Assembly (NCBI RefSeq): GCF_029892425.1
Contig: NZ_JARXWB010000031.1
Span: 31,466 to 95,465 of the forward strand
Source of the DNA: Bradyrhizobium sp. BR13661
Lineage (GTDB): Bacteria > Pseudomonadota > Alphaproteobacteria > Rhizobiales > Xanthobacteraceae
Length of the DNA: 64,000 nucleotides
Direction of reading: 5' to 3'
The position numbers and the translations under genes are program-made. Below are positions 1-7,823 of this stretch, one piece after another. Position 1 is the first letter of the stretch; every line of letters begins with the position of its first letter. Under the pieces are notes generated by a model that saw only the letters and a list, made by a program, of their open reading frames with translations, was not told where the DNA came from and made no database searches.

Positions 1-1267
1 GACCTACGATCTCGATCTGCGCGATCTCGCCACCGCCGATGAGGACCGCTTCTTCGCCGAGCTCAACGAGATCTTCTCCGATCCGCTGTTCCGCCAGATC
101 GACGTTCCCAAGCAGGAACTGCGGGACCTCGCTGAGCTCTGCCCCGGCGTCACCCATGCGCTGCAGCGGCTCTATGCGGCCTATACCGAGGCCCGCCAGG
201 GCGAGACGCTGGCCGCGGCGCAAATGGCCGACCGCGACGTCGGCACGCGCTATGAGGCCAATCCGGTCGAGCGCGTGCGCGAGCTGATCGAGGCCAACCG
301 CAATTATTTCCCGGAGTTCGAGCAGGCCGCGGAAAACCTGCGCGACGAGCTGAATGTTCCGGCCGAGGGGCTCTATGCCGCTCTCGTGGAGCGCCTGCGC
401 GAAAAGCATTCGATCCAGACCCGGATCATGCCTGTCGATGTGATGCGCGAGACGTTGCGCCGGTTCGACCGCCATCGCCGCCAACTGCTGATCTCGGAGC
501 TGGTCGATCCGCCGGGCCGCGCGTTCCAGCTCGCCTTCCAGCTGGGTCTCGGCGAGTGCGCGCAAGCCCTGGAGACCATCATCAGTCGCGCGGGTCCGCT
601 CGACGACGCGCCGCGCCGGCTGTTCCGCATCACGCTCGGCAATTACTTTGCGGCAGCCGTGATGATGCCCTACCCGACCTTCCTCGCTGCGGCCGAGGCG
701 CTCAACTACGACATTCACGTGCTGGCGCAGCGCTTCAATTCTGGCTTCGAGCAGGTCTGTCACCGGCTCACCACGCTGCAGCGGCCGAACGCGCGCGGCA
801 TTCCGTTCTTCCTGCTGCGCGTCGACAATGCCGGCAACGTCTCGAAGCGCTTCTCCTCCGGCACGTTCCCGTTCTCGAAGTTCGGCGGCACATGTCCGCT
901 GTGGAATGTGCACTCCACCTTCGACACGCCGGACCGCCTGCTCAAGCAGGTGATCGAGCTGTCGGACGGCACGCGCTATTTCTCGATCGCGCAGATGGTG
1001 CGCCGTCCCGTCGCGCCGCACCCGCTGCCGCAGCCGCGCTTCGCCATCGGCCTCGGCTGCGAGATCCGCCACGCCGCACGCCTGACCTACGCCGCCGGCA
1101 TCGATCTGGAGAAGACGGAAGGCACGCCGATCGGCGTCAATTGCCGGCTTTGCGAGCGCGAAAACTGCGCCCAGCGCGCCGAGCCGCCGATCACCCGCAC
1201 GCTGATTTTGGATGAGACGACGCGGCGGGTGTCGAGCTTCGCGTTCTCGAATGCACGGGAGTTGTGA
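1..1267 (+). CDS. Short-chain fatty acyl transcriptional regulator (ScfR/RamB type), 3' part
   Basis: The reading frame is open from the first bases and stops at 1265-1267, so the N-terminus lies outside the window; about 421 residues are visible. The visible part fits the C-terminal half of XRE-family regulators with an IrrE-like domain followed by DUF2083, which control short-chain acyl-CoA metabolism such as the methylcitrate or glyoxylate routes. The first visible residues (FAELNEIFSDPLF) and the C-terminal cysteine cluster (NCRLCERENC, near 1140-1172) are typical of the family. The HTH domain itself cannot be seen. It converges on the ABM-domain gene, with a palindromic repeat between them. 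The family call is from recognised motifs; the regulon is inferred. Confidence 0.85.
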   Translation, partial: TYDLDLRDLATADEDRFFAELNEIFSDPLFRQIDVPKQELRDLAELCPGVTHALQRLYAAYTEARQGETLAAAQMADRDVGTRYEANPVERVRELIEANRNYFPEFEQAAENLRDELNVPAEGLYAALVERLREKHSIQTRIMPVDVMRETLRRFDRHRRQLLISELVDPPGRAFQLAFQLGLGECAQALETIISRAGPLDDAPRRLFRITLGNYFAAAVMMPYPTFLAAAEALNYDIHVLAQRFNSGFEQVCHRLTTLQRPNARGIPFFLLRVDNAGNVSKRFSSGTFPFSKFGGTCPLWNVHSTFDTPDRLLKQVIELSDGTRYFSIAQMVRRPVAPHPLPQPRFAIGLGCEIRHAARLTYAAGIDLEKTEGTPIGVNCRLCERENCAQRAEPPITRTLILDETTRRVSSFAFSNAREL

Positions 1268-1312
1268 GGGGGCGGCTGCGCGCTTGGTGAAAGTCCGTCC
1301 GACACACTCGGT

Positions 1313-1448
1313 GTCGTCCCGGCGAAGGCCGGGACCCATAACCACAGGGAGCAGTTTGGCGAAGACTGGCAGTTGATCCCTCGCGGTACGAATACCGCGC
1401 ATCACGGTTAGATCACGCGGTATGGGTCCCGGCCTTCGCCGGGACGAC
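1313..1448. repeat. Intergenic element bounded by a perfect 28-bp inverted repeat
   Basis: The arms at 1313-1340 and 1421-1448 are exact reverse complements (GTCGTCCCGGCGAAGGC and so on), enclosing about 80 bp. It lies between two convergent genes and could fold into a long hairpin. Short elements starting GTC(G/A)T and rich in CCGGG recur elsewhere in the window (20346, 25478, 45895), so this is probably a member of a dispersed non-coding repeat family of this genome. It may also act as a bidirectional terminator. Confidence 0.8.
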
Positions 1449-1469
1449 AGGAGAGAGCTTGCCCTGACG

Positions 1470-1763
1470 TCACGCCAGCGTATGCACGATCACCGGCCCC
1501 GCCGCCGCGCTCGCATGCCCCGCCAGCAATGAGCCCAGATCCTTTTCGATCCAGGCGATCGCGCGCTTGTTGGCCTCCTCGGCCTGCTCGAACTTGTCGA
1601 AGATCGAGATCGCGGTCACCGTGTCGTCGCCGGCATAAACGACGTAATAGGCCCTGAAACCCTCGACGTCGCTGATGATGGGAACGGCGCCGTCCTTGAT
1701 GCGGCGGGCGAGCTCTTCGGCACTTCCGCTTTTTGCCTTGGCCTGACGGATGGCGGCATACAT
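1470..1763 (-). CDS. Antibiotic biosynthesis monooxygenase (ABM)-like small protein
   Basis: This encodes a 97-residue protein starting MYAAIRQAK. The ATG at 1761-1763 is preceded by GGAGG at 5-nt spacing, which fixes this start over an upstream in-frame codon. Size and pattern (a short beta strand, an amphipathic helix with EELARRI, the strand FRAYYVVYAGD, then ISIFDKFEQAEEANKRA) fit the dimeric alpha-beta barrel ABM/stress-responsive fold. Members range from small oxygenases to heme-degrading enzymes. No substrate can be assigned. It stands alone, with nothing co-directional close by. Confidence 0.65.
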   Translation of the reverse strand: MYAAIRQAKAKSGSAEELARRIKDGAVPIISDVEGFRAYYVVYAGDDTVTAISIFDKFEQAEEANKRAIAWIEKDLGSLLAGHASAAAGPVIVHTLA

Positions 1764-1989
1764 GGCATCCTCCTTCCGGCTACTGATATGGGACATGGTG
1801 CCCGGCGGCATGTTACGCCGAACGACGCGTTCGATCTACGGCTTGGTTAACCCGGCCCTAATCCACCACCGCGATCTGCAACCAAGGATTAAGCACGCCT
1901 CAACATCGGCGCCTTAGTCTCGCCCCACTCACTTTTCGCAAACAACGGCAGCCTATCCTGCCGCGTGAAGTGACATCAGGGGGTTTTCC

Positions 1990-2802
1990 ATGCGCATTGC
2001 GTTGCTGCTGACCGCGACCATCGTCGGCGCGCTGTTCGCCAATCCGTCCAACGCCGGCTCGCTCGACGTCGCGTCCGCCGATGCCGCAAAATCGCTGCCG
2101 CCTGGCTTCCAGAGCTATCGCGGCTACATGTTCGACGTCTCGGAGGCGTCCGATCGCAAGGACCTCGACAAGCTCACGGACAACCTCAAGCGCCAGATCG
2201 ACGTCGTCGAGGCCGCAGGCCTCTCGCCGCGCGTGATGCGCTTCTTCCGCACCGTTCCGATCATCGCAAGCGAGCTGGCCTGCCTCGACGAAGGCGCCGC
2301 GACCGCGTGTTACGGCCGGGTCACCCCGGACATCCAGCGCACCACGCCGCGCACGCTGACGGTGTGGGACCACGACACGCAGCGCTGGACCAATCCGAAT
2401 GCCGTCGACCTCGCGGTCGATTCCGGGCTCGGCGTGATCATGGTCCGCCCGGACATGATGCGCTACGAGAAGGAGGCCGTGCTGCTCCACGAGATGATGC
2501 ACGCCTATCATGCCCGGCTGCTGCCGGACGGCTACGCCAACAAGGGTGTGATCATCTATTACGCCCTTGCCAAGACCAAGGACCTCCTGCCCAAGGAGGC
2601 TTATGCGATGAAGAACCAGATGGAGTTCTTCGCCGTGACCGCCAGCATCTTCCTGGCCGGAAAGAGCGATATCCAGGAGCCGAAGACCCGCGACGTGCTC
2701 AAGGAAAAGATGCCGGACTATTACAAATATCTGGTCGGCATATTCGGCTTCGATCCCGATCCAGCAGCAAACTCGAGCGGACCGGTTGCCTCGCTGAAAT
2801 AA
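1990..2802 (+). CDS. Secreted HExxH metallopeptidase-like protein of unknown family
   Basis: The product is 270 residues with an N-terminal signal peptide (hydrophobic stretch to about residue 20, likely cleavage after NAG). Residues 167-171 are HEMMH followed by AYH, a thermolysin-type zinc motif (HExxH) with extra histidines close by. Two cysteines about eight residues apart near residues 98-106 could form a disulphide in the periplasm. The start is supported by CAGGGGG about 10 nt upstream. The third zinc ligand cannot be assigned by eye. I do not recognise a named family; proteolytic activity is inferred from the motif alone. A strong terminator follows at 2838-2864. Confidence 0.6.
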   Translation: MRIALLLTATIVGALFANPSNAGSLDVASADAAKSLPPGFQSYRGYMFDVSEASDRKDLDKLTDNLKRQIDVVEAAGLSPRVMRFFRTVPIIASELACLDEGAATACYGRVTPDIQRTTPRTLTVWDHDTQRWTNPNAVDLAVDSGLGVIMVRPDMMRYEKEAVLLHEMMHAYHARLLPDGYANKGVIIYYALAKTKDLLPKEAYAMKNQMEFFAVTASIFLAGKSDIQEPKTRDVLKEKMPDYYKYLVGIFGFDPDPAANSSGPVASLK

Positions 2803-2837
2803 GGCCCACGCAGCCCGCTCCACACCAAACCAATGCC

Positions 2838-2864
2838 AAAAGCCGCGCGACATGCGCGGCTTTT
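2838..2864 (+). terminator. Rho-independent terminator after the HExxH gene
   Basis: An 11-bp perfect stem (AAAAGCCGCGC / GCGCGGCTTTT) with a 5-nt loop is followed by further T-rich sequence. It starts 35 bp after the stop codon. The A-tract on the left arm makes it potentially bidirectional. Confidence 0.85.
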
Positions 2865-2978
2865 CTGTTTTGATAACCGGAAGCTGCGGATGACGGCCCG
2901 GCGGGAATTGCCAAGCGGGGGCCCGATCTGCATAGTCCCGCCGCATCGATTGGGACTGTTTCGAAGAGGATAGAAGAC

Positions 2979-3332
2979 ATGGCGGACGCCGACCTGGATG
3001 TCGTGATCCGGCAACTGGCCAGACAGCTGCAGACGGGCTTGATGACCCGCGCCAAAGAGCGTCGGGATCGCTTCAGCTCACTTGCCGCCAAGGCCAAGAG
3101 CAAGGAGACCGGCGCCCGCTTCAAGATGATGGCTAAAGCCACCATCGAACAGGCCACCGCCGCCGCAAGGCGCCTGCAGATGTCCGCAGACAACGTCGCC
3201 GACAGCTACGCCCGCGCCATGCGGCTCGCCGCCAGCACGCCTGTCGAGGTGAAAGCGGAGAAGCCGGCCAAGGAGAAGCCGGCGAAGAAGGCTGCGAAGG
3301 CGAAGAAGGCCAACGCCAAGAAAGCGAAGTAG
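2979..3332 (+). CDS. Small basic protein with a histone H1-like Lys/Ala/Pro tail
   Basis: This 117-residue protein starts with MADADLDVV and has GAGGAT as ribosome site. Residues 1-85 are predicted mostly helical, with many Arg, Lys and Ala residues. Residues about 88-117 form a low-complexity tail built from Lys, Ala and Pro (repeats of KPAKEKPAKKAAKAKK type). Such tails occur on bacterial H1-like proteins (HctA, AlgP types) and on some ribosome- or DNA-associated proteins. No enzymatic motif is present. A nucleoid role is inferred from composition only. Confidence 0.55.
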   Translation: MADADLDVVIRQLARQLQTGLMTRAKERRDRFSSLAAKAKSKETGARFKMMAKATIEQATAAARRLQMSADNVADSYARAMRLAASTPVEVKAEKPAKEKPAKKAAKAKKANAKKAK

Positions 3333-3365
3333 GCGCCCGCCTTCTTTGGCGAAAGCGACGACCAC

Positions 3366-4007
3366 TCAGCGCTGCGGCATCAGGACCTGGGTCGGCTTGG
3401 TCTGCGCGAGTTCGGCGAGCTTTGCGCGCGCGGCATCGCGCGTGCGAGAGTCCTTGCCGGGGGGCAGCGCAAGCGCGGCTTCGAAATCGGCGCGGGCATC
3501 ATTGGCCTGGCCGCGGGCGAGGAAGGCGAGGCCGCGGTCGAGGCGGGCCTGTGCGTCGGTGGGGTCGAGGCGCACCGCTGTGCTGTAGCTCAGGATGGCG
3601 CGATCGAGATCGCCCTTGGCAACGAGCGCAAGGCCGCGCTCGCGATAGGGCGCAGCGGGCTTGGGATCGAGCGCGATCGCCTCGTCGTAGTCGGCGACGG
3701 CAAGGCCGAAATCGCCGTTCTGCCGGTACGCCTGCGCGCGATCGCGATAGAGCGAAGCGCGGTTGGAATTGAGATGGATGGCCTCGTTGAAGTCGGCGAT
3801 CGCCCGGCCGTTGTCGCCATGACGCAATGCGATCCGCCCGCGCCCCTCATAGGCGAAGGCGATCAGGGAGCCGCGAAACGGCGAGAAGCCGATCACGGCC
3901 GAGCAGATGTCGGGCTCGTCCTCGTCGCCGCAATTCACGACCATACGCGTGGACAGGCCGATGGCCACGCCCAGGACGATCAACAATGGCACGGCAGCTC
4001 TGGTCAT
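3366..4007 (-). CDS. Membrane-anchored tetratricopeptide-repeat protein
   Basis: The 213-residue product has an N-terminal hydrophobic segment (residues 5-20, VPLLIVLGVAIGL), so it is probably exported or anchored with its repeats in the periplasm. About four TPR units follow (roughly residues 50-185), each with the G-R/D-A-x-A-D-Y/F-x-E-A-I-x-L-(N/D) pattern. TPR domains mediate protein-protein contacts; the partner is unknown. It converges on the gene ending at 3332. A CRP-like palindrome lies 91 bp upstream of its start (4098-4113). Confidence 0.75.
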   Translation of the reverse strand: MTRAAVPLLIVLGVAIGLSTRMVVNCGDEDEPDICSAVIGFSPFRGSLIAFAYEGRGRIALRHGDNGRAIADFNEAIHLNSNRASLYRDRAQAYRQNGDFGLAVADYDEAIALDPKPAAPYRERGLALVAKGDLDRAILSYSTAVRLDPTDAQARLDRGLAFLARGQANDARADFEAALALPPGKDSRTRDAARAKLAELAQTKPTQVLMPQR

Positions 4008-4097
4008 CTTCGACGGTGACAGGCGACAGGCCGGCCCCGCATCCCCTTTCGAAGGAACACTCTCGGTTGGGTCTTAGCACCGGCCGGGGCGCCCCTC

Positions 4098-4113
4098 TGT
4101 GCGCCAGATCACA
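4098..4113. promoter_or_regulatory. CRP-like palindrome upstream of the TPR gene
   Basis: The sequence TGTGCGCCAGATCACA matches TGTGA-N6-TCACA with one mismatch. It is centred about 98 bp upstream of the TPR gene start. A single site at this distance could arise by chance. Confidence 0.3.
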
Positions 4114-4173
4114 ATGCCAGCATAATCCGACCGCCGCGCACGGCAGCGTGCTCAAGGCCGGTCCTTGCGGAAG

Positions 4174-4353
4174 CTACGCGAGGCCGAGGATCCAGACGCA
4201 GCACTTCCAGACCACCAGGCCAAGCAGACAGCACCAGACAACCGTCACCGAGGCCAGTGAGGTCAGGAGCAGTGCGCCTTCCATTCGTTCTGCGAGGCCT
4301 TCGCGCGGTGCAATATCGCGTTCGACCACATGCTCGATTTGCAACGGTGCCAT
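4174..4353 (-). CDS. Small single-pass membrane protein
   Basis: This 59-residue product begins MAPLQIEHVV. The ATG at 4351-4353 has a GGAGG ribosome site at good spacing, which is the main support for translation. Residues 1-25 are charged and predicted cytoplasmic. Residues 27-58 are strongly hydrophobic with four tryptophan or cysteine pairs (WCC, KCCVW), giving one long or two short membrane segments. No family is recognised. It lies between the TPR gene and htpX, both also on the minus strand. Confidence 0.5.
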   Translation of the reverse strand: MAPLQIEHVVERDIAPREGLAERMEGALLLTSLASVTVVWCCLLGLVVWKCCVWILGLA

Positions 4354-4606
4354 GCGAACCTCCGGCGATTTGCATATGCAAACCCTGCCACTCGGCAAGC
4401 ATCTCAAACATCATTGCTCCCCCAGCCAAGGCGAGCAGTCATTGATCTGGCGCAACAGGCCGCAAAGCGCAAGTTAACATTTCGGATAGTGCGCAGCAGC
4501 AACGCACCCTGACGTGTTCTTGTCGGACGTCGGCAATGCGACGTTGAACCAAAATCTCTCGCTTGAATTGCAACGCGGGGAGAATGCGTCCGCGCGGCTC
4601 GCGAGC

Positions 4607-5539
4607 TCATCCCCACGGTCCGCGCGAGGACGAGCGGCCCCACGGGCTGTGCGGCGGATAGTTCTCGTTCGCACCAACCGACGGCGCAGCATGAGCGCCG
4701 AGCTCGGCCGACAGTTGCTGGAGCGCGGCGATACGGTTTTGCGTCGAGGGATGCGTCGCGAACAGATTGTCGACGCCATGACCCGACAGCGGATTGATGA
4801 TGAACATGTGCGCGGTCGCGGGATTGCGCTCGGCCTCGACATTTTGCACCTGATGCGCCGCGCTCTCGATCTTGACGAGCGCCGAGGCGAGCCACATCGG
4901 CTGGCCGACGATGCGCGCGCCGAGATCGTCGGCAGCATATTCGCGGGTGCGGCTGATCGCCATCTGCACCAGCATGGCACCGAGCGGCGCCAGGATCATC
5001 ATCAGAATCGAGCCGACGATGCCGGGCCCGTTATTGTCGCGGTTGCCGCCGAAGAACATTCCGAATTGCGCCAGCATGGAGATGGCGCCGGCGATGGTCG
5101 CGGTGATGGTCATCAAGAGCGTATCGTGATGCTTGATATGCGCAAGCTCGTGCGCGATCACGCCGGCGAGCTCCTCCCGGCTGAGCTGGCGCATCAAGCC
5201 GGTGGTGACGGCAACGGCAGCATTCTCGGGATTGCGCCCGGTCGCGAATGCATTCGGTTGCGGCTCGTCCATCAGGAACACGCGCGGCATCGGCAGAGCG
5301 GCGCGGCCAGCAAGCTCGGCAACGAGGCCGACCAGCTCCGGCGCGCTGCGACGATCGACCTCATGGGCGCCGTACATCGACAGCACCATGCGGTCCGAGT
5401 TCCAGTAAGTGAAGAGATTGGTCGCGGCCGCAATGACAAGCGCGATCATCGCGCCGGCGGCGCCGCCGATCAGATAGCCCACGCCCATGAACAGGGCGGT
5501 GAGGCCTGCCAGAAGCAATGCGGTGCGCAGATAGTTCAT
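4607..5539 (-). CDS. htpX: HtpX-type membrane zinc metalloprotease
   Basis: This 310-residue M48B protease of the inner membrane helps degrade misfolded membrane proteins. Two N-terminal membrane helices (about residues 5-45) precede the catalytic domain. The zinc site HELAH is at residues 130-134, and the downstream glutamate in SRTREYAADD follows about 90 residues later. Two further hydrophobic segments lie between them, as expected. The start MNYLRTALL (ATG 5537-5539) has GGAGA upstream; the frame stays open further upstream but without support. The C-terminus ends in a Ser/Arg/Gly-rich tail. It is divergent from the lytic transglycosylase gene. Confidence 0.9.
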   Translation of the reverse strand: MNYLRTALLLAGLTALFMGVGYLIGGAAGAMIALVIAAATNLFTYWNSDRMVLSMYGAHEVDRRSAPELVGLVAELAGRAALPMPRVFLMDEPQPNAFATGRNPENAAVAVTTGLMRQLSREELAGVIAHELAHIKHHDTLLMTITATIAGAISMLAQFGMFFGGNRDNNGPGIVGSILMMILAPLGAMLVQMAISRTREYAADDLGARIVGQPMWLASALVKIESAAHQVQNVEAERNPATAHMFIINPLSGHGVDNLFATHPSTQNRIAALQQLSAELGAHAAPSVGANENYPPHSPWGRSSSRGPWG

Positions 5540-5704
5540 GGCCGTCTCCAAAGCCGGCCATCGCCGCTGGAGGGGCTGCAAGCCGGCAGACCTCAGGTAG
5601 GAATGCCCCCGGCCGGAGCGCAAGGTTTCAGGGTGCGTCGCGGAGCCGCGGCACTGGTTTGAGCTCGATCATTCCATTAAACTTCGTCAAGAATCCAAGC
5701 TTCT

Positions 5705-5714
5705 CCCCCCCCCC
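5705..5714. repeat. Homopolymeric C10 tract in the leader of the transglycosylase gene
   Basis: Ten consecutive C residues end 13 bases before the ATG at 5728, where a Shine-Dalgarno sequence would be expected; no purine-rich site is visible there. The tract could vary by slippage or be a sequencing artefact. Confidence 0.6.
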
Positions 5715-5727
5715 TCTCGGATACCTC

Positions 5728-7029
5728 ATGCTTCAGACCCGATTTGCGATCGCGGCCGTTATGCTCGCCGCGCTCTCCCTTCCCGCCGCCGCCCAATTCG
5801 TACCGCCGCCCGCCAGGCCCGCGGCGCCGAAGGCCATCGCGCCGTCGCCGCGCGCAGCGTCCTGCCACAATGGGGCGAGCTTCGATCGATTTCTCGCTGA
5901 GGTGAAACAGCAGGCGGTTGCGGCCGGGGTATCCCAGCGTGCGCTGTCGGAAGCATCCCCCTACCTCGTCTACGACCAGGGCATCGTCAACCGCGACCGC
6001 GGTCAGCGCGTGTTCGGCCAGCTCTTCACCGAATTCGCCGGCCGCATGGCCGCGCCCTATCGCATGCAGAACGGCCAGCAGCACATCAAGCAATACGCAG
6101 CTGCCTTTACGCGCGCCGAAAAGGAATATGGCGTGCCGCCAGCGGTGATCGCGGCGTTCTGGGGCCTGGAGAGCGATTTCGGCGCCAACATGGGCAATCT
6201 GCCGACGCTGAAATCGCTGGTGTCGCTCGCCTACGACTGCCGGCGTTCGGAGATGTTCGTGAACGAGACCATCGCCGCGCTGAAAGTGATCGACCGCGGC
6301 GATCTCACGCCCGACGAGATGATCGGCTCCTGGGCCGGCGAACTCGGCCAGACGCAGTTCCTGCCGACGCATTACGTCAACTATGCCGTCGACTATGACG
6401 GTGACGGACGGCGCGACCTGCTGCGCTCAGCGCCCGACGTGATTGGATCGACAGCGAACTACATCGCCAACGGCTTGAAGTGGCGGCGCGGCGAGCCGTG
6501 GCTGGAAGAGATCAAAGTGCCGCAAAACCTGCCATGGGACCAGACCGATCTCAGCGTGCAGCTGCCGCGCTCGAAATGGGCGCAGTTCGGCGTCACCTAT
6601 CCCGATGGCCGTCCGCTGCCGAACGACAATCTCGCCGCCTCTGTGCTGCTGCCGATGGGACGCTTTGGGCCGGCTTTCATGGCCTATGCGAATTTCGCTG
6701 CCTACACCGAGTGGAACAACTCGCTGATCTATTCGACCACCGCGGGCTATCTCGCCTCCCGCATTGCGGGCGCTGCGCCGATGCGCAAGCCTGCCGGGCA
6801 AGTGGCGCAACTGCCGTTCAACGAGCTCAAGGAATTGCAGCAATTGCTGGTGCGGGCCGGCTTCAACGTCGGCAAGGTCGACGGCGTGCTGGGCCAGCAG
6901 AGCCGCGCGGCCGTAAAGGCGATGCAGATCAAATACGGCCTGCCGGCGGATTCCTGGCCGACCGCCGAGCTTTTGGCCCGCATGCGCGGCGGCACGGCAC
7001 AGGCCCAGCCGGCAGCGACGGTGCGGTAG
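5728..7029 (+). CDS. Lytic murein transglycosylase (MltB/SLT_2 type) with peptidoglycan-binding domain
   Basis: This 433-residue periplasmic enzyme cleaves the beta-1,4 bond between MurNAc and GlcNAc, forming 1,6-anhydro ends. A signal peptide covers about residues 1-22 (cleavage after AAA). The SLT_2 domain spans about 45-340; the catalytic glutamate is Glu148 in FWGLESDFG. The GELGQTQFLP motif of the family follows near residue 210. A peptidoglycan-binding domain (ELQQLLVRAGF...VDGVLG...RAAVKAMQ) occupies about 365-425. The ATG at 5728 is chosen because the signal peptide begins there; an open frame extends upstream. A C10 tract precedes it. Confidence 0.92.
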   Translation: MLQTRFAIAAVMLAALSLPAAAQFVPPPARPAAPKAIAPSPRAASCHNGASFDRFLAEVKQQAVAAGVSQRALSEASPYLVYDQGIVNRDRGQRVFGQLFTEFAGRMAAPYRMQNGQQHIKQYAAAFTRAEKEYGVPPAVIAAFWGLESDFGANMGNLPTLKSLVSLAYDCRRSEMFVNETIAALKVIDRGDLTPDEMIGSWAGELGQTQFLPTHYVNYAVDYDGDGRRDLLRSAPDVIGSTANYIANGLKWRRGEPWLEEIKVPQNLPWDQTDLSVQLPRSKWAQFGVTYPDGRPLPNDNLAASVLLPMGRFGPAFMAYANFAAYTEWNNSLIYSTTAGYLASRIAGAAPMRKPAGQVAQLPFNELKELQQLLVRAGFNVGKVDGVLGQQSRAAVKAMQIKYGLPADSWPTAELLARMRGGTAQAQPAATVR

Positions 7030-7138
7030 AATTTTCGCACCGCACAAGCCGCTTTCGCGATTGTATTATTCCATGATGATCCCATGTGAGTGGCTCAGGT
7101 TTCTCCTGAGATTACCCACCATTTGAAGCGAGCATCAC

Positions 7139-7642
7139 ATGTCCTTCCATGACGCCGTCGTCCCCGCCTATTTGCAGATGCTGAACAGCCTGACCGGCCT
7201 GCTCACCAAAGCCGAGGCGCATTGCGCGGCTAAAAAGATCGAACCGAGCGTGCTGCTCGGATCGCGCCTCTTCCCGGACATGCTGCCGCTGTCGAAGCAG
7301 ATCCAGCTCGCCAGCGATTTCGCTGCCAAGGGCTGCGCGAGGCTGACGCATACCGAGCTGCCGTCCATGCCGGACACCGAAACCAGCTTCGCGGAATTGA
7401 AGCAGCGGCTGGCGAAGACCATCGACTTCGTGAAATCGTTCAAGCCGGAACAGTTCGAGGGCGCCGATGCCAAGGACGTGACTTTCCCGTCGGGTCCCGA
7501 CCGGACCATGACCTTGAAGGGCCAGCAATTCTTCAGCGCGGTCTCGTTGCCGAACTTCTATTTCCACGCCGCTACCGCCCACGGCATCCTGCGTCACAAC
7601 GGTGTCGAGATTGGCAAGCGCGATTTCCTTGGCGTGAGCTAA
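7139..7642 (+). CDS. DUF1993 family protein
   Basis: This 167-residue soluble protein starts MSFHDAVVPAYLQML. The N-terminal helix with a repeated small-residue pattern, the central LFPDMLPLSKQIQ segment and the C-terminal FYFHAATAHGILRHNGVEIGK motif are characteristic of DUF1993, whose fold resembles the DinB four-helix bundle. The conserved histidines near the C-terminus could bind metal. Biochemical function is unknown. It is followed by an Old Yellow Enzyme gene on the same strand after 181 bp containing a hairpin. Confidence 0.85.
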   Translation: MSFHDAVVPAYLQMLNSLTGLLTKAEAHCAAKKIEPSVLLGSRLFPDMLPLSKQIQLASDFAAKGCARLTHTELPSMPDTETSFAELKQRLAKTIDFVKSFKPEQFEGADAKDVTFPSGPDRTMTLKGQQFFSAVSLPNFYFHAATAHGILRHNGVEIGKRDFLGVS

Positions 7643-7709
7643 TTTGCGCAAATGCACGGCCCCGGCAGGGGAAAATCCGCTGTTGTGGCCGAGATTACGC
7701 CTGAATCAT

Positions 7710-7733
7710 GCTGCGCGGGGCTTTCCGCGCAGC
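7710..7733. other. Perfect 9-bp stem-loop between the DUF1993 and OYE genes
   Basis: GCTGCGCGG and CCGCGCAGC pair perfectly around a 6-nt loop. There is no T run after it, so it is not a typical intrinsic terminator. It may be an mRNA processing or pausing structure, or a remnant of a palindromic repeat. Confidence 0.4.
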
Positions 7734-7823
7734 TCGCCTGCACTTTCCGTATGGCTCGTCCCTTGCGCCTGATGTCGCAATGCACAAGTGTTCCGGACCT
7801 CTCACCCGTCTGGAATCATCCCA

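Noticed and set aside
1900..2946. A 348-codon minus-strand frame opposite the HExxH gene
   Set aside because: Low-complexity translation, no ribosome site, and a coherent secreted protein on the other strand.
3240..3330. Repeated AAG-rich DNA considered as a tandem repeat element
   Set aside because: It is the coding sequence of the Lys/Ala tail rather than a separate repeat.
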